Part shown: positions 6,363 to 15,992 of the stretch, piece by piece
Layout of the letters: each line of letters starts with the position of its first letter
How positions within the stretch are numbered: the first letter of the stretch is position 1
NCBI GenBank assembly: GCA_013001885.1
Contig: JABDLD010000012.1
Coordinates: 1 to 34,809 of the forward strand
From: Lysobacterales bacterium
GTDB lineage: Bacteria > Pseudomonadota > Gammaproteobacteria > Xanthomonadales > SZUA-36
Length of the DNA stretch: 34,809 bases
Direction: 5' to 3'
The notes under the pieces: generated by a model
Told to the model about the DNA's origin: nothing
The model's input: only the letters and a program-made list of their open reading frames with translations
Database searches by the model: none
Made by a program: the position numbers and the translations under genes

Positions 6363-8117
6363 TTGCGTTCTCTGAGAGTTCTTGTGACCGGCCTGTTGTT
6401 ATTCATCTGCTCTTCGGCCTTCTCTGCTTCCGGGGATGCTGAAACTGAGCGTCAAGAGGCCGCGACCGGGCAGGCCCTGCAGGAACTCGCCGGCAGGTTT
6501 TTCGCTTGGCGACGCATCCAGCAGCCCTCACAGGCTGATGACATCCCGCGCGTCGAACGCCCCGACGGCTGGTTGCCGGATTGGTCTCCGGACGCGATCG
6601 AGTCCTATCTCGAGCAATATGAACAGTTTCTGCAGGCCGCAGATGCACTGGACTCCGAAGAGCTGACGGTCCCCCAGCAGGTCGACTTACGCCTGTTGAA
6701 ATCCGCTATCCAGCGGGTCTACTGGGAGCTGGAAGTGCTGCAGTCGCCACGCCGTAATCCGCTGTTTTATGTTCAGCAGACACTCGGTAGCGTTTTTGAA
6801 CTGCTGTTGATCTCCAGTCCGATGACGGAGTCGCGCGCTGACAACATCGTCCTGCGGCTCGAGCATATTCCGAAGACCTTGCGATACGCGCGTTCGAACC
6901 TGGACCTGGCGGTGCGGCCTTTTACCGACGCGGCCGTCGATAGCCTGGCCGGCATTGAAGACCGGCTCGAACGAATGGAAACCGGGTTAAAGCCGGTATT
7001 TCCCCCGGCTCTGCACAACCGGCTGGGCAAGGCCGTGTCCCGGGCCGGAACTGCGTTGGAGAGATACTCCACGTGGCTGGAGAAACAGAAGGATACGACC
7101 CAGACCGCGTTCGCCATCGGACCCTTTTCGTACCAGTGGTTCCTGGTCAACGTGGCATTGATCCCCCATACACCGGACGAACTGCTGGCCCAGGGAATCC
7201 AGGCTTCGAACCGGGCGGTTGTATGGGAGGCCCTGGAGCACAACCGCAACCGCGACGTGCCGCAGCTGCCGGTGTTCAAAACCATCGAACAGCAAATACG
7301 CGCCACCGAGCACCAGGAAAACGAAATCCGGAAGTTTCTCGAGATACATGAACTCATGACGGTACCGGATTCGCTGATGCACTACCGCAACCGGCCTTTT
7401 CCCGACTACCTCACGCCGCTGTCGTTCCTGGGAGTCACCGACGACCTGACCTCGGAAACACGGCTGGACGAAGATGCCGTTCGTTATATAGCCGAGCCGG
7501 CTGAAGATCTGCCCTATTTCGCTCTTTCGGCGGCCCGCGACCCGCGGCCATTGCTCATCCACGAGGGGATTCCAGGGCATTATTACCAACTGGCCCGCTC
7601 CTGGGCGAATCCAAACCCCATCCGCCGGCGTTACATCGACTCAGGAATCAACGAGGGGATCGCCTTTTATGCTGAAGAAATGCTGTTGCAGGCCGGATTG
7701 TTCAACTTCAGCCCGCGTTCGCGTGAAATCATCTACAACTATGCCCGTCTGCGCGCCCTGCGTGTAGAAATCGACATTCGGCTGGCGGTCGGTGACTTCA
7801 CGATCGAGGCGGCAGCGGATTACCTGGCGCACTTCGTTCCGATGGACCGTGAAACCGCACGCGAGGAGGCAGTCTTTTTTGCGTTCAATCCGGGACAGGC
7901 GATTTCCTACCAGGTGGGCAAATCGCAGATCATCGATTTTCTGGCCGACGCCAGGCGGGAAATGGGTGATGATTTTTCACTGCGGGACTTTCACGACTTC
8001 CTGATGCTAAACGGAAATGTACCGGTCGCCCTGCAACGCTGGGAATACCTCGGCCGCGAAGATTTCGTTCTGCGGCTGGATGCCCTCGGCGGCAAACCGG
8101 TAACGGTTCCCCAGTGA
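6363..8117 (+). CDS. DUF885 family exported metallopeptidase-like protein
   Basis: 584 residues. The start is TTG 6363, with GAGGTG 5 bases upstream, giving a signal peptide LRSLRVLVTGLLLFICSSAF ending at an SAFSA site, so the protein is exported. The body matches DUF885 proteins of 550-600 residues. The key motif is LLIHEGIPGHYYQLARSWAN, with HEGIPGH at residues 400-406, and a downstream glutamate in GINEGIAFYAEEML (Glu431). In the family this pattern resembles zinc peptidase active sites; activity is poorly characterised. It is divergent from mmuM with 112 bases between starts, where a possible 27-codon leader frame (ATG 6292) overlaps this start. A tRNA-Gly on the other strand follows. Confidence 0.8.
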   Translation: MRSLRVLVTGLLLFICSSAFSASGDAETERQEAATGQALQELAGRFFAWRRIQQPSQADDIPRVERPDGWLPDWSPDAIESYLEQYEQFLQAADALDSEELTVPQQVDLRLLKSAIQRVYWELEVLQSPRRNPLFYVQQTLGSVFELLLISSPMTESRADNIVLRLEHIPKTLRYARSNLDLAVRPFTDAAVDSLAGIEDRLERMETGLKPVFPPALHNRLGKAVSRAGTALERYSTWLEKQKDTTQTAFAIGPFSYQWFLVNVALIPHTPDELLAQGIQASNRAVVWEALEHNRNRDVPQLPVFKTIEQQIRATEHQENEIRKFLEIHELMTVPDSLMHYRNRPFPDYLTPLSFLGVTDDLTSETRLDEDAVRYIAEPAEDLPYFALSAARDPRPLLIHEGIPGHYYQLARSWANPNPIRRRYIDSGINEGIAFYAEEMLLQAGLFNFSPRSREIIYNYARLRALRVEIDIRLAVGDFTIEAAADYLAHFVPMDRETAREEAVFFAFNPGQAISYQVGKSQIIDFLADARREMGDDFSLRDFHDFLMLNGNVPVALQRWEYLGREDFVLRLDALGGKPVTVPQ

Positions 8118-8149
8118 GCTTAATAACTGAACTGAATCAATAGGTTGAA

Positions 8150-8177
8150 TAAAAAAACCCGGCTTGATGACCGGGTT
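8150..8177 (-). terminator. Terminator after tRNA-Gly
   Basis: Read on the minus strand: AACCCGG, 8-base loop, CCGGGTT, then TTTTT. Stem arms are at 8156-8162 and 8171-8177. It lies 9 bases after the tRNA-Gly 3' end, so the tRNA is transcribed alone. It may also stop the peptidase transcript from the other side, though without a U-run there. Confidence 0.8.
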
Positions 8178-8185
8178 CTTAAAAC

Positions 8186-8261
<76 letters not shown>

Positions 8262-8357
8262 AGAGGGTGGGTATTGTAAGGGAAACACCCTAAGTGTCAA
8301 CACCAAAGACCTTATTTTGTGGCACAATACCGCTTCTCAAATTACAGGCGAGGGTCT

Positions 8358-8576
8358 ATGGCCAAAGAAGATGTTATTGAAATGGACGGTATCGTTACCG
8401 AAACGCTGCCTAATACCATGTTCAGAGTAGAGCTGGAAAACGGACACGTGGTGACCGCTCATATATCCGGACGCATGCGCAAGCATTACATCCGAATCCT
8501 TACAGGTGACAAGGTCAAAGTCGAATTGACGCCTTACGATCTGTCCAAAGGCAGAATTACCTACCGTACCAAATAA
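8358..8576 (+). CDS. infA: Translation initiation factor IF-1
   Basis: 72 residues from ATG 8358, exactly the E. coli length. The frame is open upstream to 8319, but the protein aligns from [20 protein letters not shown] and GCGAGGG precedes this ATG. The OB-fold core [19 protein letters not shown] and the end [12 protein letters not shown] are near-identical to known IF-1. IF-1 blocks the ribosomal A site during initiation. It is convergent with clpA, the usual gammaproteobacterial arrangement of infA next to clpSA. An IF-1/IF-3-dependent start check is of interest here because the CarD-like gene seems to begin with AUU. Confidence 0.98.
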   Translation: MAKEDVIEMDGIVTETLPNTMFRVELENGHVVTAHISGRMRKHYIRILTGDKVKVELTPYDLSKGRITYRTK

Positions 8577-8600
8577 AGCAGATACCGATTGACCGGCATT

Positions 8601-10910
8601 TCACTCCGTGGACGCCGGTAACGCCTTGGGCCCCCTGCTCTTCGCGACCACTTCGAGAATCAGTTGCTCCCCTTCCGAACCCGGGCTGTCCTCGGTGGGC
8701 GCCAGCACCCTCACTTCTCCGCCTTCCGACAGTTCGCCAAACAGCAACGCATCCGCCAGCGGGCGCTTGATCTGCTCCTGAATGACCCGCTTCATCGGGC
8801 GTGCACCCATTTTCGGATCGAACCCACGCTCGGCCAGCCAGGCCCTGGCTTCACGGCTCACTGAGAGGGTGACGTCCTTCAGGGCCAGTTGCTCTTCCAG
8901 TTCAAGCACGAATTTATCGACCACCAGCATGATGACCGGCATATCGAGTGCCTTGAAGCCGATGATGGCGTCCAGCCGATTGCGGAATTCGGGAGCGAAC
9001 GCCTTGCGGATAACCTCCATGGCGTCGCTCGTATTGTCCTGCTCGGTAAAGCCGATCGAACGCCTGGCGCTCTGTGCGGCGCCGGCGTTAGTGGTCATCA
9101 CCAGGATGACGTTTCTGAAGTCGGCATGGCGGCCGTTGGTGTCGGTCAGAGTTCCGTGATCCATGACCTGAAGCAGAATATTGAATACATCCGGATGCGC
9201 TTTTTCGATCTCATCCAGCAGCAGAACGGCATGGGGATTGCGCGTAACGGCCTCGGTCAGCAGCCCGCCCTGGTCAAATCCGACATAACCGGGCGGCGCT
9301 CCCACCAATCGCGACACCGAGTGCGCCTCCATGTACTCGGACATATCGAACCGGATCAATTCGATCCCCATGGTCAGGGCCAGTTGCCGCGTGACCTCGG
9401 TTTTACCGACACCGGTGGGGCCGGCGAACAGGAACGACCCGATGGGTTTTTCTTCCTCACCGAGACCGGCGCGCGTCATTTTGATGGCCGAGGAGAGGGC
9501 GGTGATCGCTTCGTCCTGCCCGAACACCACCAGTTTCAGGTCGCGTTCGAGGTTTTTCAGCGCATCGCGGTCGGATCGTGAAACCTGTTTGGCCGGAATC
9601 CGTGCCATGTGGGCGATGATTTGCTCGATCTCTCCTTCATCCAGCAACTTCTTGCGCTTGTCCTCGGGCAACAGGCGCTGACGGGCGCCGGCTTCATCGA
9701 TGACGTCAATGGCTTTGTCCGGCAGGTGCCGGTCGTTGATGTGGCGGGCGGAGAGTTCAGCCGCAGCAACCAGGGCGGCGTCCGTGTATTCCACGTGGTG
9801 ATGTTCTTCAAAGCGGCTCTTCAGCCCGCGCAGGATGTCGATGGTCTCGCTGATACTGGGCTCTGCGATATCGATTTTCTGGAACCGCCGGGCCAGTGCG
9901 CGGTCCTTTTCGAACACGCCCCGAAACTCCTGGAAGGTGGTCGATCCGATGCAGCGCAATTCTCCTGAGGCGAGCATCGGCTTGATCAGGTTGGAGGCGT
10001 CCATCACGCCGCCCGAGGCAGCCCCTGCCCCGATGATCGTGTGAATTTCGTCGATAAACAGAATCGCATCCGGAATCTCCGCCAACTCCTTGATGACGGC
10101 TTTTAGCCGCTTCTCGAAATCGCCTCGGTATTTGGTTCCGGCCAGCAAAGCACCGAGGTCCAGTGCGTAAAGCGTCGAATCCTCCAGGATCTCCGGGACT
10201 TCTTTCAGCACGATACGGCGGGCCAGCCCCTCGGCCATCGCGGTCTTGCCGACTCCGGCTTCGCCCACCAGCAGCGGGTTGTTCTTGCGCCGGCGGCACA
10301 GCACCTGGATGGTTCGCTGAATTTCTTTTTCACGTCCGATCAACGGATCGATCCGGTCCTCCCGTGCCCGCTGGTTGAGATCCGTGGTGAATTGTTCCAG
10401 GGCGCTTGCCGTTTTTTCCTCGGCGCTTTCCTCGGCGTCCAGCGTCGAGGCGTCGCCGGCTCCGGCTGGATCACCTTCGAGCCGGCTGACTCCGTGTGAA
10501 ATGTAGTTCACCACGTCCAGGCGGGTCACGTCGTAGCGGTTCAGGAGATAGCTCGCGTAAGAGTCTTTTTCGCTGAAAATGGCGACCAGGACATTGGCGC
10601 CCATGACCTCTTCCTTACCGGCCGACTGCACGTGGTAGAGCGCCCGCTGCAGCACGCGCTGAAAGCCGATAGTGGGTTGCGTGTCCCGCGTATCGTCTTC
10701 GCCCAGCACCGGAACCGTGTCTTCGAGCACCTTACGAATGTCTTTTTCCAGCGCAGTGACGTCTGCACCGCATGCGCTGAGAATGCTCAGAGCGGAGGAA
10801 TTGTCCAGCAGGGAAAGCAACATGTGCTCGACGGTGAGAAATTCGTGGCGGTTTTCGCGCGCCTCCTGGTAAGCCTGGCTGATCGACAGCTCGAGTTCCT
10901 TGCTAAACAA
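8601..10910 (-). CDS. clpA: ATP-dependent Clp protease ATP-binding subunit ClpA
   Basis: AAA+ unfoldase that feeds substrates to ClpP. I choose TTG 10910, since AGGAGAGG lies just before it and the protein then starts (L/M)[19 protein letters not shown], in register with other ClpA; an upstream TTG (10937) would put the RBS inside the gene. This gives 769 residues (E. coli 758). Seen: two N-terminal Clp repeats (1-140), D1 Walker A GEAGVGKT (216-223) and Walker B LFIDEIH (about 284-290), D2 Walker A GPTGVGKT (497-504) and Walker [10 protein letters not shown] (563-571). The ClpP-docking loop motif IGF (619-621) is present in [11 protein letters not shown]. clpS lies 56 bases upstream in the same direction. 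Confidence 0.96.
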   Translation of the reverse strand: MFSKELELSISQAYQEARENRHEFLTVEHMLLSLLDNSSALSILSACGADVTALEKDIRKVLEDTVPVLGEDDTRDTQPTIGFQRVLQRALYHVQSAGKEEVMGANVLVAIFSEKDSYASYLLNRYDVTRLDVVNYISHGVSRLEGDPAGAGDASTLDAEESAEEKTASALEQFTTDLNQRAREDRIDPLIGREKEIQRTIQVLCRRRKNNPLLVGEAGVGKTAMAEGLARRIVLKEVPEILEDSTLYALDLGALLAGTKYRGDFEKRLKAVIKELAEIPDAILFIDEIHTIIGAGAASGGVMDASNLIKPMLASGELRCIGSTTFQEFRGVFEKDRALARRFQKIDIAEPSISETIDILRGLKSRFEEHHHVEYTDAALVAAAELSARHINDRHLPDKAIDVIDEAGARQRLLPEDKRKKLLDEGEIEQIIAHMARIPAKQVSRSDRDALKNLERDLKLVVFGQDEAITALSSAIKMTRAGLGEEEKPIGSFLFAGPTGVGKTEVTRQLALTMGIELIRFDMSEYMEAHSVSRLVGAPPGYVGFDQGGLLTEAVTRNPHAVLLLDEIEKAHPDVFNILLQVMDHGTLTDTNGRHADFRNVILVMTTNAGAAQSARRSIGFTEQDNTSDAMEVIRKAFAPEFRNRLDAIIGFKALDMPVIMLVVDKFVLELEEQLALKDVTLSVSREARAWLAERGFDPKMGARPMKRVIQEQIKRPLADALLFGELSEGGEVRVLAPTEDSPGSEGEQLILEVVAKSRGPKALPASTE

Positions 10911-10966
10911 TGGCTTTCCTCTCCTGCTGCGGTTCAATCAATAGATAACCTTTTGCCTGAAAGGTT

Positions 10967-11287
10967 TCAGGCTTTTTCCATGGTGCACTTAAGCGGGTGT
11001 TCACTCTGGCGGGAGTATTCGTTTACCTGCGCAACCTTTGTTTCAGCAATTTCGTAAGTGAATACGCCGCAAACTCCCTTGCCCTTGGTATGCACGTGCA
11101 GCATGACCTGGGTCGCGCGATCGTGACTCATGCCGAAGTAAGTCCTGAGGATGTCGATTACAAACTCCATCGGCGTGTAATCGTCATTGATCAGTATGAC
11201 CCGGTACATCGGAGGAAGTTTGACTTCCGGCCGGGCTTCCTCGACCGCCAGTCCCTGGTCTTTGTGTGATTGAAGATCCTGTCCCAT
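10967..11287 (-). CDS. clpS: ClpS, N-degron adaptor for ClpA
   Basis: 106 residues, as in E. coli ClpS. It binds proteins with N-terminal Leu, Phe, Tyr or Trp and delivers them to ClpAP. Seen: a flexible N-terminal arm, then [20 protein letters not shown] with the substrate-pocket [10 protein letters not shown] segment, and the ClpA-facing [20 protein letters not shown]. It is upstream of clpA, likely one transcript, and divergent from mnmA with 80 bases between starts. No strong Shine-Dalgarno precedes the ATG. Confidence 0.96.
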   Translation of the reverse strand: MGQDLQSHKDQGLAVEEARPEVKLPPMYRVILINDDYTPMEFVIDILRTYFGMSHDRATQVMLHVHTKGKGVCGVFTYEIAETKVAQVNEYSRQSEHPLKCTMEKA

Positions 11288-11367
11288 TGCGCGATTCTAT
11301 CTCAGATTATTTTATTCGGGTAGTGCCGGGCTTTATTGAAGGCCGCAGTGACCCCATTTAAACCGAC

Positions 11368-12507
11368 ATGAAGGAAGCGCCGAAAAACCGGGAAGTAGTC
11401 ATGGTCGCCATGTCCGGCGGCGTGGATTCCTCCGTTGCCGCCCTGTTGCTGCAACAGGAAGGCAGGCCCATTGCCGGAATGTTCATGAAAAACTGGGAGG
11501 AGGACGACCGCTTCGGAACCTGTCCGGCTGAGCAGGATGCGGCCGATGCTCAGGCGGTCGCGGACGCGATCGGCATTGATCTGCATCGTAGAAATTTTGC
11601 CGCCGAGTACTGGGATCATGTTTTTGAGGAGTTTCTCGCCGAGTACCGGGCAGGCCGGACCCCCAACCCGGATATTCTGTGCAACCGGGAGATCAAATTC
11701 AAAACTTTCATGGAGCACGCGGCTGACCTGGGCGCTGAGTTCATCGCAACCGGCCATTACGTCCGGTCCGACTGCGTTGACGGGGTGCACCGCTTGCTCC
11801 GGGGCCGCGACCCTAACAAGGATCAGAGCTACTTCCTGTACACGATCGGCCAGGAACAGCTGGCGCAGACGTTATTCCCTGTGGGGGAACTGCTCAAGCC
11901 GGAGGTTCGCCGGCTGGCCGAGCAGGCATCGCTGCCGGTGCACGACAAGAAAGACAGCACCGGAATCTGTTTTATCGGTGAGCGTAATTTCAAGGACTTT
12001 CTGAGCGAATACATACCGCCCTGCCCCGGCGAAATCAGAACAACCGGCGAGAGCGTAATCGGCGAGCATCCGGGACTTATGTATTTCACGCTGGGTCAGC
12101 GGCAGGGGTTGGGTATCGGCGGGCTACGGGGCTTCAGCGACGATCCCTGGTATGTTTTGCACAAAGACCAGGAGCGCAACGTGATGTATGCCGGACAGGG
12201 CCATGACCACCCCTGGCTGTTCGCCCGCGTCCTGCATGCGGAACAGCTGAGCTGGGTTTCCGGCAAGCCGCCGCAAGCCGGAGCCGGACTCACCGCCAAG
12301 GTCAGGTACCGGCAGGAGGACCAGGCATGCAGCGTGAGTGAAATTTCCGCCGACCGGCTGGTTCTGACGTTCGAACAACCGCAACGGGCGGTCACGGCCG
12401 GGCAGTCGGTCGTGTTGTACGATGGCGATAGTTGCCTGGGCGGGGGCGTTATCAATTGGGCCAACACATTTCCGGCCACGCGTAAGTGGCCAAAAGAAAA
12501 ATGGTGA
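11368..12507 (+). CDS. mnmA: tRNA-specific 2-thiouridylase MnmA
   Basis: 379 residues (E. coli 368). It adds sulfur to C2 of wobble uridine 34 in tRNA Lys, Glu and Gln, using ATP and sulfur from the Tus relay. Seen: the PP-loop MSGGVDSS (15-22), the first catalytic cysteine in [12 protein letters not shown] (Cys105), and the second, persulfide-bearing cysteine in [11 protein letters not shown] (Cys201). Both are retained. ATG 11401 is an alternative start with a better RBS but would trim the N-terminal strand. hflD follows after 4 bases, so the pair is an operon. Confidence 0.97.
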   Translation: MKEAPKNREVVMVAMSGGVDSSVAALLLQQEGRPIAGMFMKNWEEDDRFGTCPAEQDAADAQAVADAIGIDLHRRNFAAEYWDHVFEEFLAEYRAGRTPNPDILCNREIKFKTFMEHAADLGAEFIATGHYVRSDCVDGVHRLLRGRDPNKDQSYFLYTIGQEQLAQTLFPVGELLKPEVRRLAEQASLPVHDKKDSTGICFIGERNFKDFLSEYIPPCPGEIRTTGESVIGEHPGLMYFTLGQRQGLGIGGLRGFSDDPWYVLHKDQERNVMYAGQGHDHPWLFARVLHAEQLSWVSGKPPQAGAGLTAKVRYRQEDQACSVSEISADRLVLTFEQPQRAVTAGQSVVLYDGDSCLGGGVINWANTFPATRKWPKEKW

Positions 12508-12511
12508 TTGA

Positions 12512-13120
12512 ATGAAAGACAGGACTCTGGCCCTGGCAGGCGTTTTCCAGGCAACGGAACTCGTGCGCCAGGCTGCAAATCACGGAACCTGGTCAGGTTA
12601 CGCGGCAAGCTCCTGCCTGCGAAGCCTGTTCAAGCTCGAGGCGGAATCCGCTGAAGACGTATTTGGCGGCGTATCCCACGCCCGCCTGGGCACGGAGACC
12701 ATGCTGGCGGTGCTGCAGGGCGATAACCGCTACGCCGAGTCGCTTGCCTACACCGTGGGTTTACTGCAGATCGAGAAGAAATTCCGGCGTGCAGACCGGT
12801 TACAGCAGGAAGTGGGCCGTGAACTGGAAAGAATTTCCGCGATTGGTGAGGGCCTGGAGCAGCACGAAAGGGAAGATTTGCAGGCCCACGACATTTCCAT
12901 GCTGTACAGCAACACCGTCAGCAAATTGTCGCCGCGGATCGTCGTCAACGGCAGGCCGCAATATCTGAAGAACGAGCGAACCGTCGACTGGGTGAGGACG
13001 CTGCTGCTGGCCGGCCTGCGCTCGGCGATCCTTTGGAACCAGCTGGGCGGCGGCCGTTTCGAGTTGATGTTCGGTCGCAAGAATCTAATCCGCGAAGCAG
13101 AATTATTGCTGATGAACTAG
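12512..13120 (+). CDS. hflD: HflD family protein (lysogenization regulator homologue)
   Basis: 202 residues (E. coli 213), all-helical. In E. coli HflD is a peripheral inner-membrane protein that binds phage lambda CII and helps its degradation; its housekeeping role is unclear. The recognisable parts are LALAGVFQATELVRQAANHG at the start, YAESLAYTVGLLQIEKKF in the middle, and RTLLLAGLRSAILWNQLGG near the end. It follows mnmA after 4 bases, the conserved gammaproteobacterial pairing, so co-translation is likely. A stem-loop (13124-13142) directly follows the stop. Confidence 0.93.
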   Translation: MKDRTLALAGVFQATELVRQAANHGTWSGYAASSCLRSLFKLEAESAEDVFGGVSHARLGTETMLAVLQGDNRYAESLAYTVGLLQIEKKFRRADRLQQEVGRELERISAIGEGLEQHEREDLQAHDISMLYSNTVSKLSPRIVVNGRPQYLKNERTVDWVRTLLLAGLRSAILWNQLGGGRFELMFGRKNLIREAELLLMN

Positions 13121-13123
13121 CCG

Positions 13124-13142
13124 ATTCGCGGAATCCGCGAAT
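13124..13142. terminator. Hairpin after hflD
   Basis: ATTCGCGG (13124-13131), loop AAT, CCGCGAAT (13135-13142): a perfect 8-bp stem three bases after the hflD stop. No U-run follows, so it may be a Rho-assisted or 3'-end stabilising hairpin. Confidence 0.45.
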
Positions 13143-13177
13143 TCACACTGTGAAGGATGCCCGAATTCGGCGATAAT
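13142..13177 (+). promoter_or_regulatory. Candidate acnA promoter with two palindromes
   Basis: TTCACA-C-TGTGAA (13142-13154) and CCGAATTCGG (13161-13170) are perfect palindromes. They are followed by GATAAT (13172-13177), a good -10 element about 42 bases before the acnA ATG. The -35 position (13149-13154) reads TGTGAA, poor for sigma70, and lies inside the first palindrome, which suggests a regulated promoter. The inverted order TCACA-TGTGA is not a CRP site. Confidence 0.45.
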
Positions 13178-13219
13178 TAGAAATTCACCCAACCACCCAG
13201 TCGAACAACGGAGAACAGC

Positions 13220-15943
13220 ATGGGAGACACCTTTTCAACCGCTTCCAGCCTGACGGTAAATGGCCAGGACTACCGCTACTACAGCCTGGAAAAACTGGCT
13301 CAGCAGCACGATATTTCACGGCTGCCCTTCAGCCTGAAGATTTTGCTCGAAAACCTGCTGCGCCATGAGGATGGCGTGGACGTCACCCGCAGCGACATCG
13401 AGGCGCTTTGCAACTGGGATCCAAAGGCTGAGCCCAGCACGGAAATTGCGTTTACCCCGTCGCGTGTGGTGCTGCAGGATTTCACCGGGGTGCCGGCGGT
13501 GGTGGATCTGGCGGCCATGCGTGACGCGATGACGTCACTGGGCGGCGAGGCCAACCAGATCAATCCGCTGTCGCCGGCGGAACTGGTCATCGACCACTCG
13601 GTTCAGGTCGACAGCTACGGTAAAGCCAACTCGCTCGATCTGAACAACCAGATTGAATTCAAACGCAACAACGAGCGCTACAGTTTTCTGCGCTGGGGCC
13701 AGTCCGCCTTCAGTAATTTCCGCGTGGTTCCGCCGAACACGGGCATCGTGCACCAGGTCAACCTGGAGCACCTGGCGCGGGTCGTTTTTGGTTCGAATGG
13801 AGTGGCCTACCCCGATACCGTCGTCGGCACCGATTCGCACACCACGATGATCAACGGCATTGGCGTGCTGGGCTGGGGCGTGGGCGGTATTGAAGCCGAG
13901 GCGGCCATGCTGGGCCAGGCCATCACGATGCTCATTCCGCAGGTGGTGGGTTTCAAACTCACCGGTCGCCTGCCCGAGGGCGCAACGGCGACCGACCTCG
14001 TTCTGACGATCGTGGAAATGCTGCGCAAACTGGGCGTCGTCGGCAAGTTTGTCGAATTTTATGGCGACGGCCTGCAGAAGCTGCCGCTGGCCGACCGGGC
14101 CACGATTGCCAACATGGCGCCTGAGTACGGCGCTACCTGCGGTATTTTCCCGATTGATAAAGAGAGCCTGCGTTACCTGACCCTGTCCGGGCGCTCCGAC
14201 GAGCAGGTCGAATTGGTTGAGGCCTACATGAAGGCGCAGGGCATGTTCCATACGGCCGATCAGCCGGATGCAGAATACAGCGATGTATTGGAACTCGACA
14301 TGTCGACCGTGGTGCCGAGTCTGGCCGGGCCGAAGCGTCCGCAGGACCGGGTGTTGCTCAGCGCAGCGGCCGATAATTACCACGAACACATGAGGGAGCA
14401 TCACACGTCCCGCAAAAGTGCCGCTGAAGCGCGCTTTGAGAGCGAAGGCGGCGGAACTGCGGTCGGACATGATGAAAGCGTCACCCACCCTGTCGTTCCG
14501 GTGCGGTATAAGGAACAGGACTTTCAGCTCAAGGATGGCGCGGTGGTCATCGCCGCCATCACCTCCTGCACCAATACGTCGAACCCGACTGTCATGCTGG
14601 GTGCCGGCTTGCTGGCCCGCAACGCCGTCGCCAAAGGGATGAAAGTCAAGCCCTGGGTCAAGACTTCGCTCGGTCCGGGTTCACGCGTAGTGACTGACTA
14701 CCTGGTCAAGGCCGGGGTGCTGGATGACCTCGAGGCACTGGGCTTTAACGTGGTCGGATACGGCTGCACCACGTGTATCGGTAATTCCGGCCCGTTGCCG
14801 GAGCCGATCGAAGAAGCCATCCGGAAACACGACTTGGTGGGCGTATCGGTCCTGTCAGGCAACCGGAACTTCGAAGGCCGCGTGCACGCCCACGTTAAAA
14901 TGAATTACCTGGCGTCGCCGCCTCTGGTGGTGGCCTATGCGCTGGCTGGAAGCATGGAAATCAACCTGTCCTCCGACCCGCTGGGTGAGGATAGGGACGG
15001 TAACCCCGTCTATTTGCGGGATATCTGGCCCAGCAGCCACGAAATTCAGGAGACCGTGCTCTCCAGCGTGACCTCCGAAATGTTCCGCAGCAGTTATTCC
15101 AGCGTCTTCAAAGGGGACGAGCGCTGGAACAGCATCGATTCCCCCGAAGGTGAAATCTTCGATTGGCAGGATGATTCCACTTACATCCAGAATCCGCCGT
15201 ATTTTCGCGGAATGACGGCGGACCTTCCCGAGATTCCGGTCATCAGGGGCGCCCGCTGCCTGGCAAAACTGGGTGATTCAATCACCACGGACCACATCTC
15301 GCCGGCCGGCGCGATCAAGGAAGACTCCCCTGCCGGTGCGTACCTGAAGAGCAAGAACGTGCAGAAAGCCGACTTCAATTCGTACGGGTCGCGTCGCGGC
15401 AACCACGAGGTGATGATGCGCGGCACCTTTGCGAATGTCCGGCTGCGTAACCAGTTGGCGCCCGGCACCGAGGGCGGCTGGACGACGTTTCAGCCTTCAG
15501 GCGATCAGATGAGCATTTACGATGCCGCGATGAAATACCAGCAGGAAGGCACGCCCCTGGTCATTCTTGCCGGCAAGGAATACGGCACCGGCTCATCCCG
15601 TGACTGGGCAGCGAAGGGTACCAACCTCCTGGGTGTGAAAGCGGTAATCACCGAGAGTTTCGAACGTATTCACCGTTCCAATCTCGTTGGCATGGGGGTT
15701 CTGCCGTTGAATTTCATGCCGGGTGAAAGTGCTGAATCACTGGGCCTTACAGGAAAGGAAACCTATGATATTGAGGAGCTTGAAGAAGATTCTTCAGGCA
15801 AACTATCAGTAACGGCAACCGCCGGAGACGGTAGCGTCACCACGTTCCAGGTCCGCGTGCGCATCGATACGCCGAAGGAAGCGGAATACTACCGGCACGG
15901 GGGTATTTTGCATTATGTGCTGAGGCAACTGGCGGCAGCCTGA
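13220..15943 (+). CDS. acnA: Aconitate hydratase A
   Basis: 907 residues, typical of AcnA/IRP-type aconitases (E. coli 891). Interconverts citrate and isocitrate in the TCA cycle through a [4Fe-4S] cluster. The three cluster cysteines are visible: Cys450 in [12 protein letters not shown], and Cys516 and Cys519 in [12 protein letters not shown]. Other hallmarks are [20 protein letters not shown] and the swivel-domain [16 protein letters not shown]. The start ATG 13220 has CGGAGAAC upstream. It stands alone with its own promoter region and a clear terminator at 15965. AcnA proteins are usually the stress- or stationary-phase form; whether an AcnB exists elsewhere cannot be seen here. Confidence 0.98.
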   Translation: MGDTFSTASSLTVNGQDYRYYSLEKLAQQHDISRLPFSLKILLENLLRHEDGVDVTRSDIEALCNWDPKAEPSTEIAFTPSRVVLQDFTGVPAVVDLAAMRDAMTSLGGEANQINPLSPAELVIDHSVQVDSYGKANSLDLNNQIEFKRNNERYSFLRWGQSAFSNFRVVPPNTGIVHQVNLEHLARVVFGSNGVAYPDTVVGTDSHTTMINGIGVLGWGVGGIEAEAAMLGQAITMLIPQVVGFKLTGRLPEGATATDLVLTIVEMLRKLGVVGKFVEFYGDGLQKLPLADRATIANMAPEYGATCGIFPIDKESLRYLTLSGRSDEQVELVEAYMKAQGMFHTADQPDAEYSDVLELDMSTVVPSLAGPKRPQDRVLLSAAADNYHEHMREHHTSRKSAAEARFESEGGGTAVGHDESVTHPVVPVRYKEQDFQLKDGAVVIAAITSCTNTSNPTVMLGAGLLARNAVAKGMKVKPWVKTSLGPGSRVVTDYLVKAGVLDDLEALGFNVVGYGCTTCIGNSGPLPEPIEEAIRKHDLVGVSVLSGNRNFEGRVHAHVKMNYLASPPLVVAYALAGSMEINLSSDPLGEDRDGNPVYLRDIWPSSHEIQETVLSSVTSEMFRSSYSSVFKGDERWNSIDSPEGEIFDWQDDSTYIQNPPYFRGMTADLPEIPVIRGARCLAKLGDSITTDHISPAGAIKEDSPAGAYLKSKNVQKADFNSYGSRRGNHEVMMRGTFANVRLRNQLAPGTEGGWTTFQPSGDQMSIYDAAMKYQQEGTPLVILAGKEYGTGSSRDWAAKGTNLLGVKAVITESFERIHRSNLVGMGVLPLNFMPGESAESLGLTGKETYDIEELEEDSSGKLSVTATAGDGSVTTFQVRVRIDTPKEAEYYRHGGILHYVLRQLAAA

Positions 15944-15964
15944 AATTCATTATGCTTCTGAACA

Positions 15965-15992
15965 AACCCCGGCCTGGCGCCGGGGTTTTCTT
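15965..15992. terminator. Bidirectional terminator between acnA and lhr
   Basis: AACCCCGGC (15965-15973), loop CTGGC, GCCGGGGTT (15979-15987) then TTCTT on the plus strand. On the minus strand the same hairpin is followed by TTTGTT, so it also fits the end of lhr, whose stop overlaps its edge. Confidence 0.85.

Noticed and set aside
8592-8619. Terminator between infA and clpA
   Set aside because: ACCGGC and GCCGGT can pair over a 16-base loop, but there is no U-run and it overlaps the clpA end.
13142-13154. CRP site upstream of acnA
   Set aside because: The half-sites are in the wrong order (TCACA then TGTGA) with one base between them; CRP needs TGTGA-N6-TCACA.
13535-14488. 317-codon minus-strand frame inside acnA
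   Set aside because: A shadow of the acnA frame in GC-rich DNA; acnA is intact and unmistakable.
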